A stretch of DNA of 64,000 nt, from positions 434,001-498,000 of the forward strand of contig NZ_SDHW01000001.1 of the NCBI RefSeq assembly GCF_004118265.1. Direction: 5' to 3'. The translations under genes were made by a program, and so were the position numbers. The notes below the pieces were generated by a model. The model made no database searches, was not told the DNA's origin, and saw only the letters and a list, made by a program, of their open reading frames with translations. Origin of the DNA: Lacibacter luteus. GTDB taxonomy: Bacteria > Bacteroidota > Bacteroidia > Chitinophagales > Chitinophagaceae. Positions 15,735 through 24,943 of the stretch are shown here, piece by piece. Numbering within the stretch: position 1 is the stretch's first letter; each line of letters begins with the position of its first letter.

Positions 15735-17873
15735 ATGAAGAGATTAAACGTATTGCTACTTTTATTGATTGCCTGCACTTTTGTACAAGCTGAAACCGGC
15801 TATGAGTTGTGGTTACGATATACAAAGATCAGTAACACATCATTGCTTCAACAATACAAACAACAACTTGCTTCACCCGTTGTACTTGGCTCCTCACCTA
15901 CGACATCGATCATTCGTGCAGAATTAAGCACTGCCTTAAAAGGATTAATGGGAACCAACTATAGGCTTGCTTCTTCCATCAGTTCTTCTAATACATTGAT
16001 CATTGGAAAAGCAGACGCAACAAACATACTTTCATCGCTCGCAACAAAAGATGAACTGAAGAAACTTGGTGAAGATGGTTTCATCATCAAAGCAAAACCC
16101 GGCAAAACATTTATTACCGGCAATACCGATGTAGCGGTGCTGTATGGTGTGTTTCATTACCTCCGTTTACTGCAAACTAATCAACCAATAACAAACCTCA
16201 ACATTGTATCTGTACCAAAACTAAAACTACGGATGCTGAATCATTGGGATAATCTGGATCGTTCGGTTGAACGTGGTTATGCAGGCGAATCGATCTGGGA
16301 CTGGCATCGTTTGCCCGGTTACATCGATCAACGTTATATCGATTACGCAAGAGCAAATGCATCGATTGGTATTAATGCAGTGGCATTAACCAATGTAAAT
16401 GCAAACGCAACCATCCTTACAGCAAACTATCTCGAAAAAGTAAAAGCATTGGCGGATGCATTTCGACCTTATGGCATCAAAGTATTTCTAACAGCTCGTT
16501 TTAGTGCACCCATTGAATTAGGTAAATTAAAAACAGCTGATCCCTTAGATAATGCTGTACAGCAATGGTGGAATGAAAAAGTAAAAGAGATCTATTCGTT
16601 CATTCCTGACTTTGGCGGCTTCGTTGTTAAAGCAAATAGTGAAGGTCAACCTGGTCCGCAGGATTATAAACGTACACATGCCGATGGTGCTAACATGATG
16701 GCAAAAGCATTGGCGTCGCACAAAGGCATTATTATCTGGCGTGCATTTGTGTATGCAGCCGAGAATCCGGTTGACCGTCACAAACAGGCATACGATGATT
16801 TTGTTCCGCTTGATGGAAAATTTGAACCCAATGTAATGGTGCAGGTGAAGAATGGTGCTATTGATTTTATGCCACGTGAACCTTTTCATCCGTTGTTTGG
16901 AGCAATGCCTAAAACACCGTTGATGATGGAGTTCCAGGTAACACAGGAATATACAGGGCAGGCAACCAACTGGGTTTTTCTTGCGCCGTTGTTTAAAGAA
17001 GTTTTAGACAGTGATACATATTCTAAAAGCAAGAACAGCACTGTAGCAAAAGTGATCGATGGAAGTTTAGATAATCATTCACTCAATGGCATGACAGGTG
17101 TTGCGAACATCGGCAGCGATATCAATTGGTGCGGCCATCCAATGGCGCAGGCAAACTGGTATGCGTTAGGAAGACTTGCGTGGGATTACAATTTATCAAG
17201 TGATACAATTGCTGATGAATGGTTGCGTATGACATTCAGTAACGATGCATCGTTTGTACAATCAACTAAACAGATCATGCTCAACAGCAGGGAGATCATG
17301 GTAGATTATATGAATCCGCTTGGCTTACATCATATCATGGGCACAGGTCATCATTATGGTCCTGCACCATGGGTAAGCAATCTCAACCGTCCTGAATGGA
17401 ATCCTGTTTATTATCACAAAGCTGATAGTGTTGGTATTGGTTTCAATCGTACTTCAACAGGCAGCAAAGCCATTGAGCAATATCAACCTGATGCAAGAAA
17501 GCAATGGGAAAACATTGCAACAGCTGATGAAAAATATTTGTTGTGGTTTCATCATGCATCATGGAATTATAAAATGAAAAGCGGTCGTAGTTTATGGAAT
17601 GAGTTGTGCCATCAATACAATGCCGGAGTCGATAGTGTGAAATGGATGCAGCGTGAATGGCAAAAGCAAGCAACAAAAGTAGATGCCGAACGATTTAAAG
17701 CAGTGAGCATGTTACTCAACGTTCAACTGGAAGAAGCAAAATGGTGGCGCAATGCATGTTTGCTTTACTTCCAAACGTTTTCAAAACAACCAATTCCTTC
17801 GAATTACGAACAGCCCGATAAAACATTGGACTATTATAAAAGTTTACGTTTCCCGTTTGCGCCGGGCAACTAA
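15735..17873 (+). CDS. aguA: Alpha-glucuronidase, GH67
   Basis: This 712-residue enzyme removes (4-O-methyl-)D-glucuronic acid from the non-reducing end of aldouronic acids made from xylan. A signal peptide is visible (residues 1-19, ending FVQA), so it is exported, probably to the periplasm. The order is an N-terminal beta/alpha domain, then a TIM barrel, then a helical C-terminal domain. E303 (ANSEGQPGP), D377 (GAIDF) and E405 (TQEYTG) have the spacing expected for the GH67 acid and the two carboxylates. The length is normal. It is followed by the SDR gene after 27 bases. Confidence 0.95.
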   Translation: MKRLNVLLLLLIACTFVQAETGYELWLRYTKISNTSLLQQYKQQLASPVVLGSSPTTSIIRAELSTALKGLMGTNYRLASSISSSNTLIIGKADATNILSSLATKDELKKLGEDGFIIKAKPGKTFITGNTDVAVLYGVFHYLRLLQTNQPITNLNIVSVPKLKLRMLNHWDNLDRSVERGYAGESIWDWHRLPGYIDQRYIDYARANASIGINAVALTNVNANATILTANYLEKVKALADAFRPYGIKVFLTARFSAPIELGKLKTADPLDNAVQQWWNEKVKEIYSFIPDFGGFVVKANSEGQPGPQDYKRTHADGANMMAKALASHKGIIIWRAFVYAAENPVDRHKQAYDDFVPLDGKFEPNVMVQVKNGAIDFMPREPFHPLFGAMPKTPLMMEFQVTQEYTGQATNWVFLAPLFKEVLDSDTYSKSKNSTVAKVIDGSLDNHSLNGMTGVANIGSDINWCGHPMAQANWYALGRLAWDYNLSSDTIADEWLRMTFSNDASFVQSTKQIMLNSREIMVDYMNPLGLHHIMGTGHHYGPAPWVSNLNRPEWNPVYYHKADSVGIGFNRTSTGSKAIEQYQPDARKQWENIATADEKYLLWFHHASWNYKMKSGRSLWNELCHQYNAGVDSVKWMQREWQKQATKVDAERFKAVSMLLNVQLEEAKWWRNACLLYFQTFSKQPIPSNYEQPDKTLDYYKSLRFPFAPGN

Positions 17874-17900
17874 CTTGCAGTATAAACTAATATTTGAATT

Positions 17901-18647
17901 ATGAGCAACAAACAAAAGTTAGCTATTGTAACAGGCGGCGGTTCGGGTCTTGGACTGGCAATAGCAAAAGCATTTACTGCAAACGATATTAAAACCATCA
18001 TTGTAGGTCGTGATGAAGAGAAATTAAAAACAGCAAAAAGTGAATTAGGTGAAAATGGTTTTTATAAAACATGCGATCTGAGTGATCTTTCCACCATTCC
18101 TGCATTGATCGAAAATATTCTTGCAGAGTTTGGTGAGATCGATATACTGGTGAACAATGCCGGCATCAATCAAAAGAAATTATTTGAAGAAGTAACAGAT
18201 GAAGAATTTCAACGTATACTCACTACCAATGTAACTGCTGTGTTCAGCATCAGTCGTGAAGTGGTGAAAGATATGTTGAAACGCAAAAGTGGCTGCATCA
18301 TCAATATCAGTTCAATGGCTGCACAATATGGTTTACCAAAAGTAATTGCCTACAGTGCAAGTAAAACCGCTATTGATGGTATGACGAGAGCTATGGCTGT
18401 TGAGCTTAGTCCAAATGGTATTCGTGTAAATGCCATTGCACCAGGTTTTATCTACAGTGCTATGACGGAAAAAGCATTGAACAGCGATCCTGAACGTAAA
18501 GCAAAAGTATTTAACCGCACACCAATGGGCCATATGGGTCAACCGGAAGATATTGGTGCAGCAGCGTTGTACTTAGCAAGCGATGGCGCTAAATATGTTA
18601 CCGGTGTTGTGCTGCCAGTTGATGGTGGTAACAGCGTTGGTTTCTAA
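17901..18647 (+). CDS. SDR-family oxidoreductase, probable D-mannonate oxidoreductase (fructuronate reductase)
   Basis: This 248-residue cytoplasmic classical short-chain dehydrogenase has the cofactor motif TGGGSGLG (11-18), NNAG (85-88) and catalytic S138, Y151 and K155 (YSASK). The reaction cannot be read from sequence alone. It sits between two alpha-glucuronidases and opposite uxuA, and no classical UxuB-type enzyme is present. It probably reduces D-fructuronate to D-mannonate, as SDR enzymes do in several uronate clusters. KduD (diketogluconate reductase) is an alternative. Confidence 0.85.
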   Translation: MSNKQKLAIVTGGGSGLGLAIAKAFTANDIKTIIVGRDEEKLKTAKSELGENGFYKTCDLSDLSTIPALIENILAEFGEIDILVNNAGINQKKLFEEVTDEEFQRILTTNVTAVFSISREVVKDMLKRKSGCIINISSMAAQYGLPKVIAYSASKTAIDGMTRAMAVELSPNGIRVNAIAPGFIYSAMTEKALNSDPERKAKVFNRTPMGHMGQPEDIGAAALYLASDGAKYVTGVVLPVDGGNSVGF

Positions 18648-18665
18648 CAATAACCGATTTAATCC

Positions 18666-18702
18666 GCAGCAGTTTTGTAACACACAACTGCAAAACTGCT
18701 GC
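18666..18702. other. 12-base inverted repeat (RNA stem-loop) before GH115 gene
   Basis: gcagcagttttg (18666-18677) and caaaactgctgc (18691-18702) pair perfectly around a 13-base loop, 12 bases before the GH115 ATG and just after the SDR stop. No T-tract follows, so it is not a typical terminator. It may tune GH115 translation or protect the upstream message. Confidence 0.6.
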
Positions 18703-18714
18703 ATTGTTTGCATT

Positions 18715-21273
18715 ATGAAGAAAACGATTTTGCTTGTCGCATTTTGTTTGCTGTACCTTACTTACGGCAACGCTCAACTGCTTGCAACCGGTGCAGGTAG
18801 TTCTTCCTATTCCATTTCCGGTGCCACAATTTTGGTTGACAACAACGATCATGCTGTTGTACAAAAGGCGGCGCATTTTTTTTCAACCGATATGCAATCG
18901 GTTACATTGAAGCAATCAAGCGTTATAAACAGTCTTTCTTCGTTTGGCAAAACAGTGATCATCATCGGCTCTGCAGATAAATCAACCTTCATCAAACAAC
19001 TTGTTCAGCAAAAGAAATTATCCATTGCTTCACTCAAAGGCAAATGGGAAGCTTACACTATTCAAACTATTAAAAATCCATTCAAGGGAATTGAACAGGC
19101 GTTGGTGATTGCAGGAAGTGATCGCAGAGGTACTGCTTTCGGCGTGTTTGAAGTAAGCAAACAAATAGGTGTATCGCCCTGGCATTGGTGGGCCGATGTA
19201 CCGGTGCAGCAAAAGCAGGATGTATTCATCAGTGCAAATGAAAAAATTACAGACGCTCCGAAAGTAAAATACCGTGGCATTTTTATTAATGATGAAGCTC
19301 CTGCACTCAGTAACTGGAGCAAAGAAAAATTCGGTGGCTTCAATTCAAAATTTTATGCAAAGGTATTTGAGCTGATGCTTCGTTTAAAATCCAACTACAT
19401 CTGGCCTGCCATGTGGGGCAATGCGTTTTACGATGATGATTCGCTTAATATTAAAGTGGCTGATGAATATGCCATTGTTATTGGCACATCGCATCACGAA
19501 CCATTGATGCGTGCACATGCAGAGTGGGCAAAGTATGGTAAAAAGCAAAAATGGAATTATGATAGTACGGAAGCAGGTCTGCAGGAATTCTGGCGTGGCG
19601 GTATGCAGCGTGCATGGAACGAAAAAATTGTAAGTGTTGGTATGCGTGGGGATGGTGATGAACCGATGAGCAGAGAAACGGCAACAGCATTATTGGAACG
19701 AATTGTAAAAGATCAACGCAAGATCATTACCAACGTAACAGGTAAACCTGCTGAACAAACACCGCAACTCTGGGCGTTGTATAAAGAAGTGCAGGACTAC
19801 TATGATAAAGGCATGCGTGTGCCGGATGATGTTACACTTTTATTATGCGATGATAACTGGGGCAATATCCGTAAACTGCCAAAGCCAAATGAAAAGCCAC
19901 GCAAAGGTGGTTACGGTATTTATTATCATTTCGATTATGTGGGTGGTCCACGTAATTACAAATGGCTGAACACAAATCCGCTTCCCCGCATTTGGGAACA
20001 GATGCATTTGGCATATGAGCATCATGTAAAAGATATCTGGATCGTGAATGTGGGTGATATAAAACCAATGGAGTTGCCTATCTCCTTCTTTTTAGATTAT
20101 GCATGGGATCCAGCAAAGATTGACGCAACAGATGTTCAAACCTATACAGTTAACTGGGCCGCACAACAGTTCGGAACAAAACATGCAACTACCATTGCGG
20201 AATTACTGGCGAAATATGCAAAGTATAACAGCAGAAGAAAACCTGAAATGCTCGATGATAAAACCTACAGTTTCTTTTATGGCGAATGGGAACAGGTGGT
20301 GAATGAGTATAACGACTTATTGAATTTAGCAGAGACAATCAACAACGCTTTAAGTCCCGAACAAAAAGATGCATTTTTTCAATTGGTGCTGCATCCGATT
20401 AAAGCCTGTGCAAATCTCAACGAACTATATTACAATGTTGCATTGAATAAAGAAGCATTCAAAGAAAAATACGAAACAACAAACGGGTATGCTGACAAAG
20501 TAAAAGAGCTCTACAAAAAAGATTCATTGATCACGGTTGAATATCATCAACTCAACAAAGGCAAATGGAATCATATGATGAGCCAGACACATATTGGTTA
20601 TACGTATTGGCAACAACCGCCATTTAACAGAATGCCTGCTGTGCAATACCTGCCCGACTCCACTACCTATAAAGATGAAGTGACATTGATCGGCAGAGTG
20701 CCACAGGCTGAATATCCTGCAACAATAAAACACAATGCTTTCGTTGAACGATTTGAAACTGTATCAATAGAAGCTGCACATTATACAAATGCAAACAACA
20801 GCAAAACCATTAACTGGAAAGTATTACCCGATCTTGGTAGAACAGGCTCTGCTGTTACAACATTTCCTGTAACTGCGGCTGAACAACAATCATCAGCAGC
20901 TACTCCTTTTCTTGAATACGAAATTTATACTTACAGTAAAGACAGTTTTACGATTCACGCTTACTTCTCTCCTACTCTAAATTTCTTTAACGAAGAAAAT
21001 GGTTTGCAGTACGCCATATCGGTTGATGATGAAGCTCCACAGATCATCAGCATAAACAAAGAAGATAAGAACAGCATCAGCGGCATCTGGAATAAATGGG
21101 TGGGCGAGAATATTATTATCAAAACAAGCAGACATAAGCTCAGCTCGCCTGGTAAACACGTCATCAAATACTGGATGGTGAATAGCGGCGTGCTGCTGCA
21201 AAAAATTGTAGCCGATTTCGGTGGCATGAAAAGAACTTATCTCGGTCCGCCTGAAACAAGGATCAATAACTGA
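18715..21273 (+). CDS. Xylan alpha-1,2-glucuronidase, GH115
   Basis: This 852-residue exported enzyme releases (4-O-methyl-)glucuronic acid from internal as well as terminal xylose units of xylan, complementing GH67. The ATG at 18715 is followed by a clear signal peptide (KKTILLVAFCLLYLTYGNA). The frame continues upstream to 18583, but that would overlap the SDR gene. Family features: GSDRRGTAFGVFEVSKQIG near 152-170, WHWWADV near 174-180, KYRGIFINDEAP near 200, and GMRGDGDEPM near 310. A C-terminal sandwich domain follows. An operator-like sequence lies inside the gene at 18893-18906. Confidence 0.93.
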   Translation: MKKTILLVAFCLLYLTYGNAQLLATGAGSSSYSISGATILVDNNDHAVVQKAAHFFSTDMQSVTLKQSSVINSLSSFGKTVIIIGSADKSTFIKQLVQQKKLSIASLKGKWEAYTIQTIKNPFKGIEQALVIAGSDRRGTAFGVFEVSKQIGVSPWHWWADVPVQQKQDVFISANEKITDAPKVKYRGIFINDEAPALSNWSKEKFGGFNSKFYAKVFELMLRLKSNYIWPAMWGNAFYDDDSLNIKVADEYAIVIGTSHHEPLMRAHAEWAKYGKKQKWNYDSTEAGLQEFWRGGMQRAWNEKIVSVGMRGDGDEPMSRETATALLERIVKDQRKIITNVTGKPAEQTPQLWALYKEVQDYYDKGMRVPDDVTLLLCDDNWGNIRKLPKPNEKPRKGGYGIYYHFDYVGGPRNYKWLNTNPLPRIWEQMHLAYEHHVKDIWIVNVGDIKPMELPISFFLDYAWDPAKIDATDVQTYTVNWAAQQFGTKHATTIAELLAKYAKYNSRRKPEMLDDKTYSFFYGEWEQVVNEYNDLLNLAETINNALSPEQKDAFFQLVLHPIKACANLNELYYNVALNKEAFKEKYETTNGYADKVKELYKKDSLITVEYHQLNKGKWNHMMSQTHIGYTYWQQPPFNRMPAVQYLPDSTTYKDEVTLIGRVPQAEYPATIKHNAFVERFETVSIEAAHYTNANNSKTINWKVLPDLGRTGSAVTTFPVTAAEQQSSAATPFLEYEIYTYSKDSFTIHAYFSPTLNFFNEENGLQYAISVDDEAPQIISINKEDKNSISGIWNKWVGENIIIKTSRHKLSSPGKHVIKYWMVNSGVLLQKIVADFGGMKRTYLGPPETRINN
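18893..18906. promoter_or_regulatory. LacI-type operator-like site inside GH115 gene
   Basis: tgcaatcggttaca at about codon 60 matches TGYAAYCGRTTRCA, the sequence of O1 and O2. It could act as a downstream repressor site or roadblock, or be a coding coincidence. Confidence 0.4.
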
Positions 21274-21302
21274 ACTATTAACTACTGATTAAAACGAATA
21301 AC

Positions 21303-22418
21303 ATGAAAAAGTTCATTGTAAAAATTACTGCAGCCGGGGCAATACTTGCATGCTTCGCTTATTGCACAAGCACAAAAAATGCAACAGGCAATGCTGCTAC
21401 CTCGTTAAAAGATGCTTACAAAAAAGATTTTCTAATTGGCACAGCGTTGAACACGCAACAGATAGAAGAGAAAGATGCGAAAGCTGCTGCATTAATTCCT
21501 TTGCAGTTCAATGCCATTACCCCGGAAAATATTATGAAAGCGGAGATCATTCATCCGCAATGGGATCAATACAATTTTGACCTTGCTGATAAAATTGTAG
21601 CGTACGGTGCAAAGCACAACATCAAAGTAAATGGTCATACACTTATCTGGCATAGCCAGTTGCCACAGTTTGCAAGAAGAATAAAAGATGTTGATTCGTT
21701 TAAAACATTCTTCACCAATCATATCAATACCGTTGCCGGTCGTTACAGCGGTAAGATCTTTTCATGGGATGTGGTGAATGAAGCATTGAATGAAGATGGT
21801 ACGATGCGTAAATCAATCTTCCTCGATAAAATGGGCGATGGTTTTGTTACAGAAGCATTTCGTCTTGCAGCTATTGCATCACCCAATACTGAACTCTATT
21901 ACAACGATTACAATAACGAACAACCAAAGAAACGTGAAGGCTGTCTTGCATTGGTAAAAAAAGTGCAGGCTGCTGGTGTACGTATTGATGGTGTAGGAAT
22001 TCAAGGTCATTGGCATTTAGGTCGTGTACCATTGAAAGATATTGAAGAAAGTATTCTTGCTTATCACGCATTGGGATTGAAAGTAATGATCACTGAACTG
22101 GATATTGAAATGCTGCCGAGAAATTTTCAAGGAGCAGATGTGAATCAACGCCAGGCTTCCAATCCTGCATTGAATCCTTATGCCAATGGCATTCCTGATA
22201 GTTTGTTACAACAACAGGCAACAGATTATGCCAATCTCTTCAAACTGTTTTTAAAACACAAGGATAAAATTACTCGTGTTACTTTCTGGGGTGTGAACGA
22301 TGGACAAAGCTGGTTGAATGGCTGGCCTGTTCCCGGCCGCACAAATTATCCCTTACTCTTTGATCGTGCTTTTAATCCAAAGCCAGCTTATCATTCGGTA
22401 ATGGCGTTAAAGAAATAA
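21303..22418 (+). CDS. Endo-1,4-beta-xylanase, GH10
   Basis: This 371-residue xylanase cuts the xylan backbone and tolerates side chains, giving short aldouronic acids that GH67 can use. The N-terminus is hydrophobic with a possible lipobox (ILAC, C17), so it may be a lipoprotein. Catalytic residues: acid/base E160 (WDVVNEAL) and nucleophile E265 (ITELDIE). The subsite motifs NGHTLIWHSQLP (110-121) and FWGVNDGQSW near 320 are also intact. There is no carbohydrate-binding module. It follows GH115 by 29 bases. Confidence 0.95.
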   Translation: MKKFIVKITAAGAILACFAYCTSTKNATGNAATSLKDAYKKDFLIGTALNTQQIEEKDAKAAALIPLQFNAITPENIMKAEIIHPQWDQYNFDLADKIVAYGAKHNIKVNGHTLIWHSQLPQFARRIKDVDSFKTFFTNHINTVAGRYSGKIFSWDVVNEALNEDGTMRKSIFLDKMGDGFVTEAFRLAAIASPNTELYYNDYNNEQPKKREGCLALVKKVQAAGVRIDGVGIQGHWHLGRVPLKDIEESILAYHALGLKVMITELDIEMLPRNFQGADVNQRQASNPALNPYANGIPDSLLQQQATDYANLFKLFLKHKDKITRVTFWGVNDGQSWLNGWPVPGRTNYPLLFDRAFNPKPAYHSVMALKK

Positions 22419-22447
22419 ACCAATTGCTTGCTCAATAAAATCAACTC

Positions 22448-23878
22448 ATGGAATCTTCGCAAAAATTATCAGTAGTAGAAAAAGTTGGTTACAGCTTAGG
22501 TGACCTGGCTGCTAATCTCGTGTTTCAAACATTGGTAACATGGATCGCTTATTACTATTTAAATATTTATGGCTTAAAAGCGGAACATGCTTCCATGTTA
22601 ACGCTTATTGTTGGCTTGGTTGCTGCGTTTGCATTCAACCCGATCATGGGTGCTATTGCCGACAGAACAAATTCCAAATGGGGAAAATTCCGACCATGGA
22701 TCTTGTGGACAGCAATACCATTGGGAGTGATTTCATTGCTGGCTTTTAAAACTCCGGACTTTGCCTACCAGGGAAAAATTATTTACGCAGTTATCACTTA
22801 TGCATTACTGTTGTTGCTATATGCAGCCAACAATTTACCTTATGGCGCATTAAGCGGTGTAATAACCGGCGATATGAAAGAACGCAACAGTTTAAGCTCC
22901 TATCGTTTTGTTGCAGTAATGTTTGCCCAGTTTTTTGTGCAGGTTTTCATGTACAATTTTATTATTAAAGCAGGCGGAGGAACAGATGCGGAAGCAATGA
23001 AAATCGGCATCTCAAAAGTAATGACAGTGCTTGCTATTGTTGGCACACTGATGCTCATTATTTGCTTTCTCACAACGAAAGAGCGGATCATTCCCAAGCC
23101 AGAACAAAAATCAAGTCTAAAAGAAGACCTCGGCGATCTGTTTAAAAATAAACCATGGGTGATCATTCTTACCGTAACTACTCTCATCTTTATTACACTT
23201 GCATTAAAAGGCGGCTCGTATGTTTATTATTTTGAAAACTATGTTGACAAAGCCGAGCTCACTGCTTTCTTAGAACCATTTAAATCATTCCTCCCAACAT
23301 TTGAAAATGATACTTCATTAGGCTTGGGTGTATTTAATGGTGGAGGTATTCTGGTTGGTCTCATTGGTATCATGATCTCGCCGTGGTTTGCAAACAGATG
23401 GGGCAAGCGCAATGTATTCATGGCTTCCTTGCTTATTGCAACAGTATTCATCATCCTGTTTTACTTCTTCCCGCCTAAATCAATTGCCATCATTTTTGCT
23501 GCGCAGGTGTTGCATGGATTTTTCTACGGCATCAATACACCTATTCTCTGGACAATGATCGCTGACGTAGCGGATTACAGCGAATGGAAAAATAACAGAA
23601 GAGCAACGGCTATTATCTTCTCTGCAATGATGGTGGGATTAAAAGCCGGATTAAGCATTGGCAGCTCATTAGTGTCTTGGATATTGGGTAAGTATCATTA
23701 CATGCCGCAAAGCACAACAGGACAAACTGAAACCGCCATCAACGGAACAAAAATGCTGGTGAGCATTTATCCTGCTATTCCGTTTCTGCTTGCAGCTGCA
23801 CTCCTGTTCTTTTATGAAATCAATAAAAAGATGGAAGTGCAGATTGAAGCTGATCTGAAACAACGACGTAACTCATAA
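22448..23878 (+). CDS. GPH-family (MelB/XynP-like) sugar:cation symporter
   Basis: This 476-residue inner-membrane transporter has about twelve helices. The glycoside-pentoside-hexuronide family motifs are clear: YSLGDLAANL near 15-24, NPIMGAIADRTNSKWGKFRPW near 63-83 and LPYGALSGVITGD near 128-140. Position among xylanolytic genes suggests import of xylo-oligosaccharides or (aldo)uronic acids. The substrate is not readable from sequence. The last codons and stop lie inside an AACTCAT heptamer tract (23870-23897), so that tract has supplied the end of the gene. Confidence 0.9.
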   Translation: MESSQKLSVVEKVGYSLGDLAANLVFQTLVTWIAYYYLNIYGLKAEHASMLTLIVGLVAAFAFNPIMGAIADRTNSKWGKFRPWILWTAIPLGVISLLAFKTPDFAYQGKIIYAVITYALLLLLYAANNLPYGALSGVITGDMKERNSLSSYRFVAVMFAQFFVQVFMYNFIIKAGGGTDAEAMKIGISKVMTVLAIVGTLMLIICFLTTKERIIPKPEQKSSLKEDLGDLFKNKPWVIILTVTTLIFITLALKGGSYVYYFENYVDKAELTAFLEPFKSFLPTFENDTSLGLGVFNGGGILVGLIGIMISPWFANRWGKRNVFMASLLIATVFIILFYFFPPKSIAIIFAAQVLHGFFYGINTPILWTMIADVADYSEWKNNRRATAIIFSAMMVGLKAGLSIGSSLVSWILGKYHYMPQSTTGQTETAINGTKMLVSIYPAIPFLLAAALLFFYEINKKMEVQIEADLKQRRNS

Positions 23879-23897
23879 CTCATCATTCATAACTCAT
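23870..23897 (+). repeat. AACTCAT-type heptamer tract at the end of the symporter gene
   Basis: Four heptamers: aactcat, aactcat, cattcat, aactcat. The symporter stop codon (23876-23878) lies within it. A related tract in reverse orientation is at 38246-38272, also over a stop codon. Confidence 0.7.
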
Positions 23898-23901
23898 TAT
23901 A

Positions 23902-24939
23902 ATGCCTGAAGACAGTATTGCACATATCGACTTTGAAGAATTAAATAAGAAAGCCATTTCACAACCGTTGGTGAAACATATTTACACAGCCGATCCATCG
24001 GCACATGTGTTCAACGGAAAAATTTATATCTATCCATCGCATGATGTGGATGCAGGTGATGCGTTTGATGATCTCGGCAGTCACTTCGCTATGGAAGATT
24101 ATCATATTCTTTCTATGGATTCACCAACAAGCGATGCCGTTGATAACGGAAATGCATTGCATGTAAACGATGTGCCTTGGGCATCAAAACAAATGTGGGC
24201 ACCTGATGCTGCAGAAAAAGATGGCAAGTATTACTTATTCTTTCCTGCAAAAGCACACGATGGTATTTTCAGAATTGGTGTGGCAGTAAGCGATTCACCT
24301 GTTGGTCCTTTCACCCCGCAACCGGAAGCGATCAAAAACAGTTTCTCCATTGATCCTGCTGTGTATAAAGATGAAGACGGAACTTATTACATGTACTTCG
24401 GTGGTATCTGGGGCGGACAGTTACAACGCTGGCGCAGCGGAACATTCAATGCAGAACAACCTGAAAGCCCGTTTGCATTTCTACCTGAAGCAAATGAACC
24501 TGCGTTATGTGCAAAGATCGCTAAGCTCACAGATGATCTGCTTGAATTTGCAGAAGAACCTAAAGATGTTGTGATCACAGATGAAAACGATGAGCCGCTT
24601 TTGCAAGGTGATACTGATAGAAGATTTTTTGAAGCAAGCTGGCTGCACAAATACAACGGGAAATATTATTTCTCTTATTCAACCGGTGATACACATTATC
24701 TCTGTTATGCCATTGGCGATAATCCGTATGGTCCGTTCAAATATGCAGGCAGAATTTTAGAACCTGTTGTTGGCTGGACATCGCACCACTCAATTTGTGC
24801 ATTTGAAGACAAGTGGTATTTGTTTTATCACGACAGCAGTTTGAGCAAAGGAGTAACACATTTACGCAGTGTGAAAGTAACGGAGCTTGTGCATGATGAA
24901 AATGGATTAATTAAAACGATCAAACCATATATCGATTAA
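23902..24939 (+). CDS. Intracellular GH43 enzyme (beta-xylosidase / arabinofuranosidase type)
   Basis: This 345-residue five-bladed beta-propeller has no signal peptide and is probably cytoplasmic. It would hydrolyse imported xylo- or arabinoxylo-oligosaccharides. The GH43 catalytic triad fits D31 (TADPSAHVF, base), D151 (SIDPAVY, pKa modulator) and E244 (FEASWLHK, acid). There is no C-terminal sandwich domain, unlike the next gene product. It lies directly after the symporter, which fits intracellular processing of the transported sugar. The exact specificity is open. Confidence 0.9.
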   Translation: MPEDSIAHIDFEELNKKAISQPLVKHIYTADPSAHVFNGKIYIYPSHDVDAGDAFDDLGSHFAMEDYHILSMDSPTSDAVDNGNALHVNDVPWASKQMWAPDAAEKDGKYYLFFPAKAHDGIFRIGVAVSDSPVGPFTPQPEAIKNSFSIDPAVYKDEDGTYYMYFGGIWGGQLQRWRSGTFNAEQPESPFAFLPEANEPALCAKIAKLTDDLLEFAEEPKDVVITDENDEPLLQGDTDRRFFEASWLHKYNGKYYFSYSTGDTHYLCYAIGDNPYGPFKYAGRILEPVVGWTSHHSICAFEDKWYLFYHDSSLSKGVTHLRSVKVTELVHDENGLIKTIKPYID

Positions 24940-24943
24940 CCAG

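Noticed and set aside
18583-18714. Upstream extension of the GH115 frame
   Set aside because: It would overlap the SDR gene and place 44 residues before a clear signal peptide.
23870-23897. Regular short repeats that might be a CRISPR array
   Set aside because: The units are seven bases in tandem with no spacers, and no cas genes are near.
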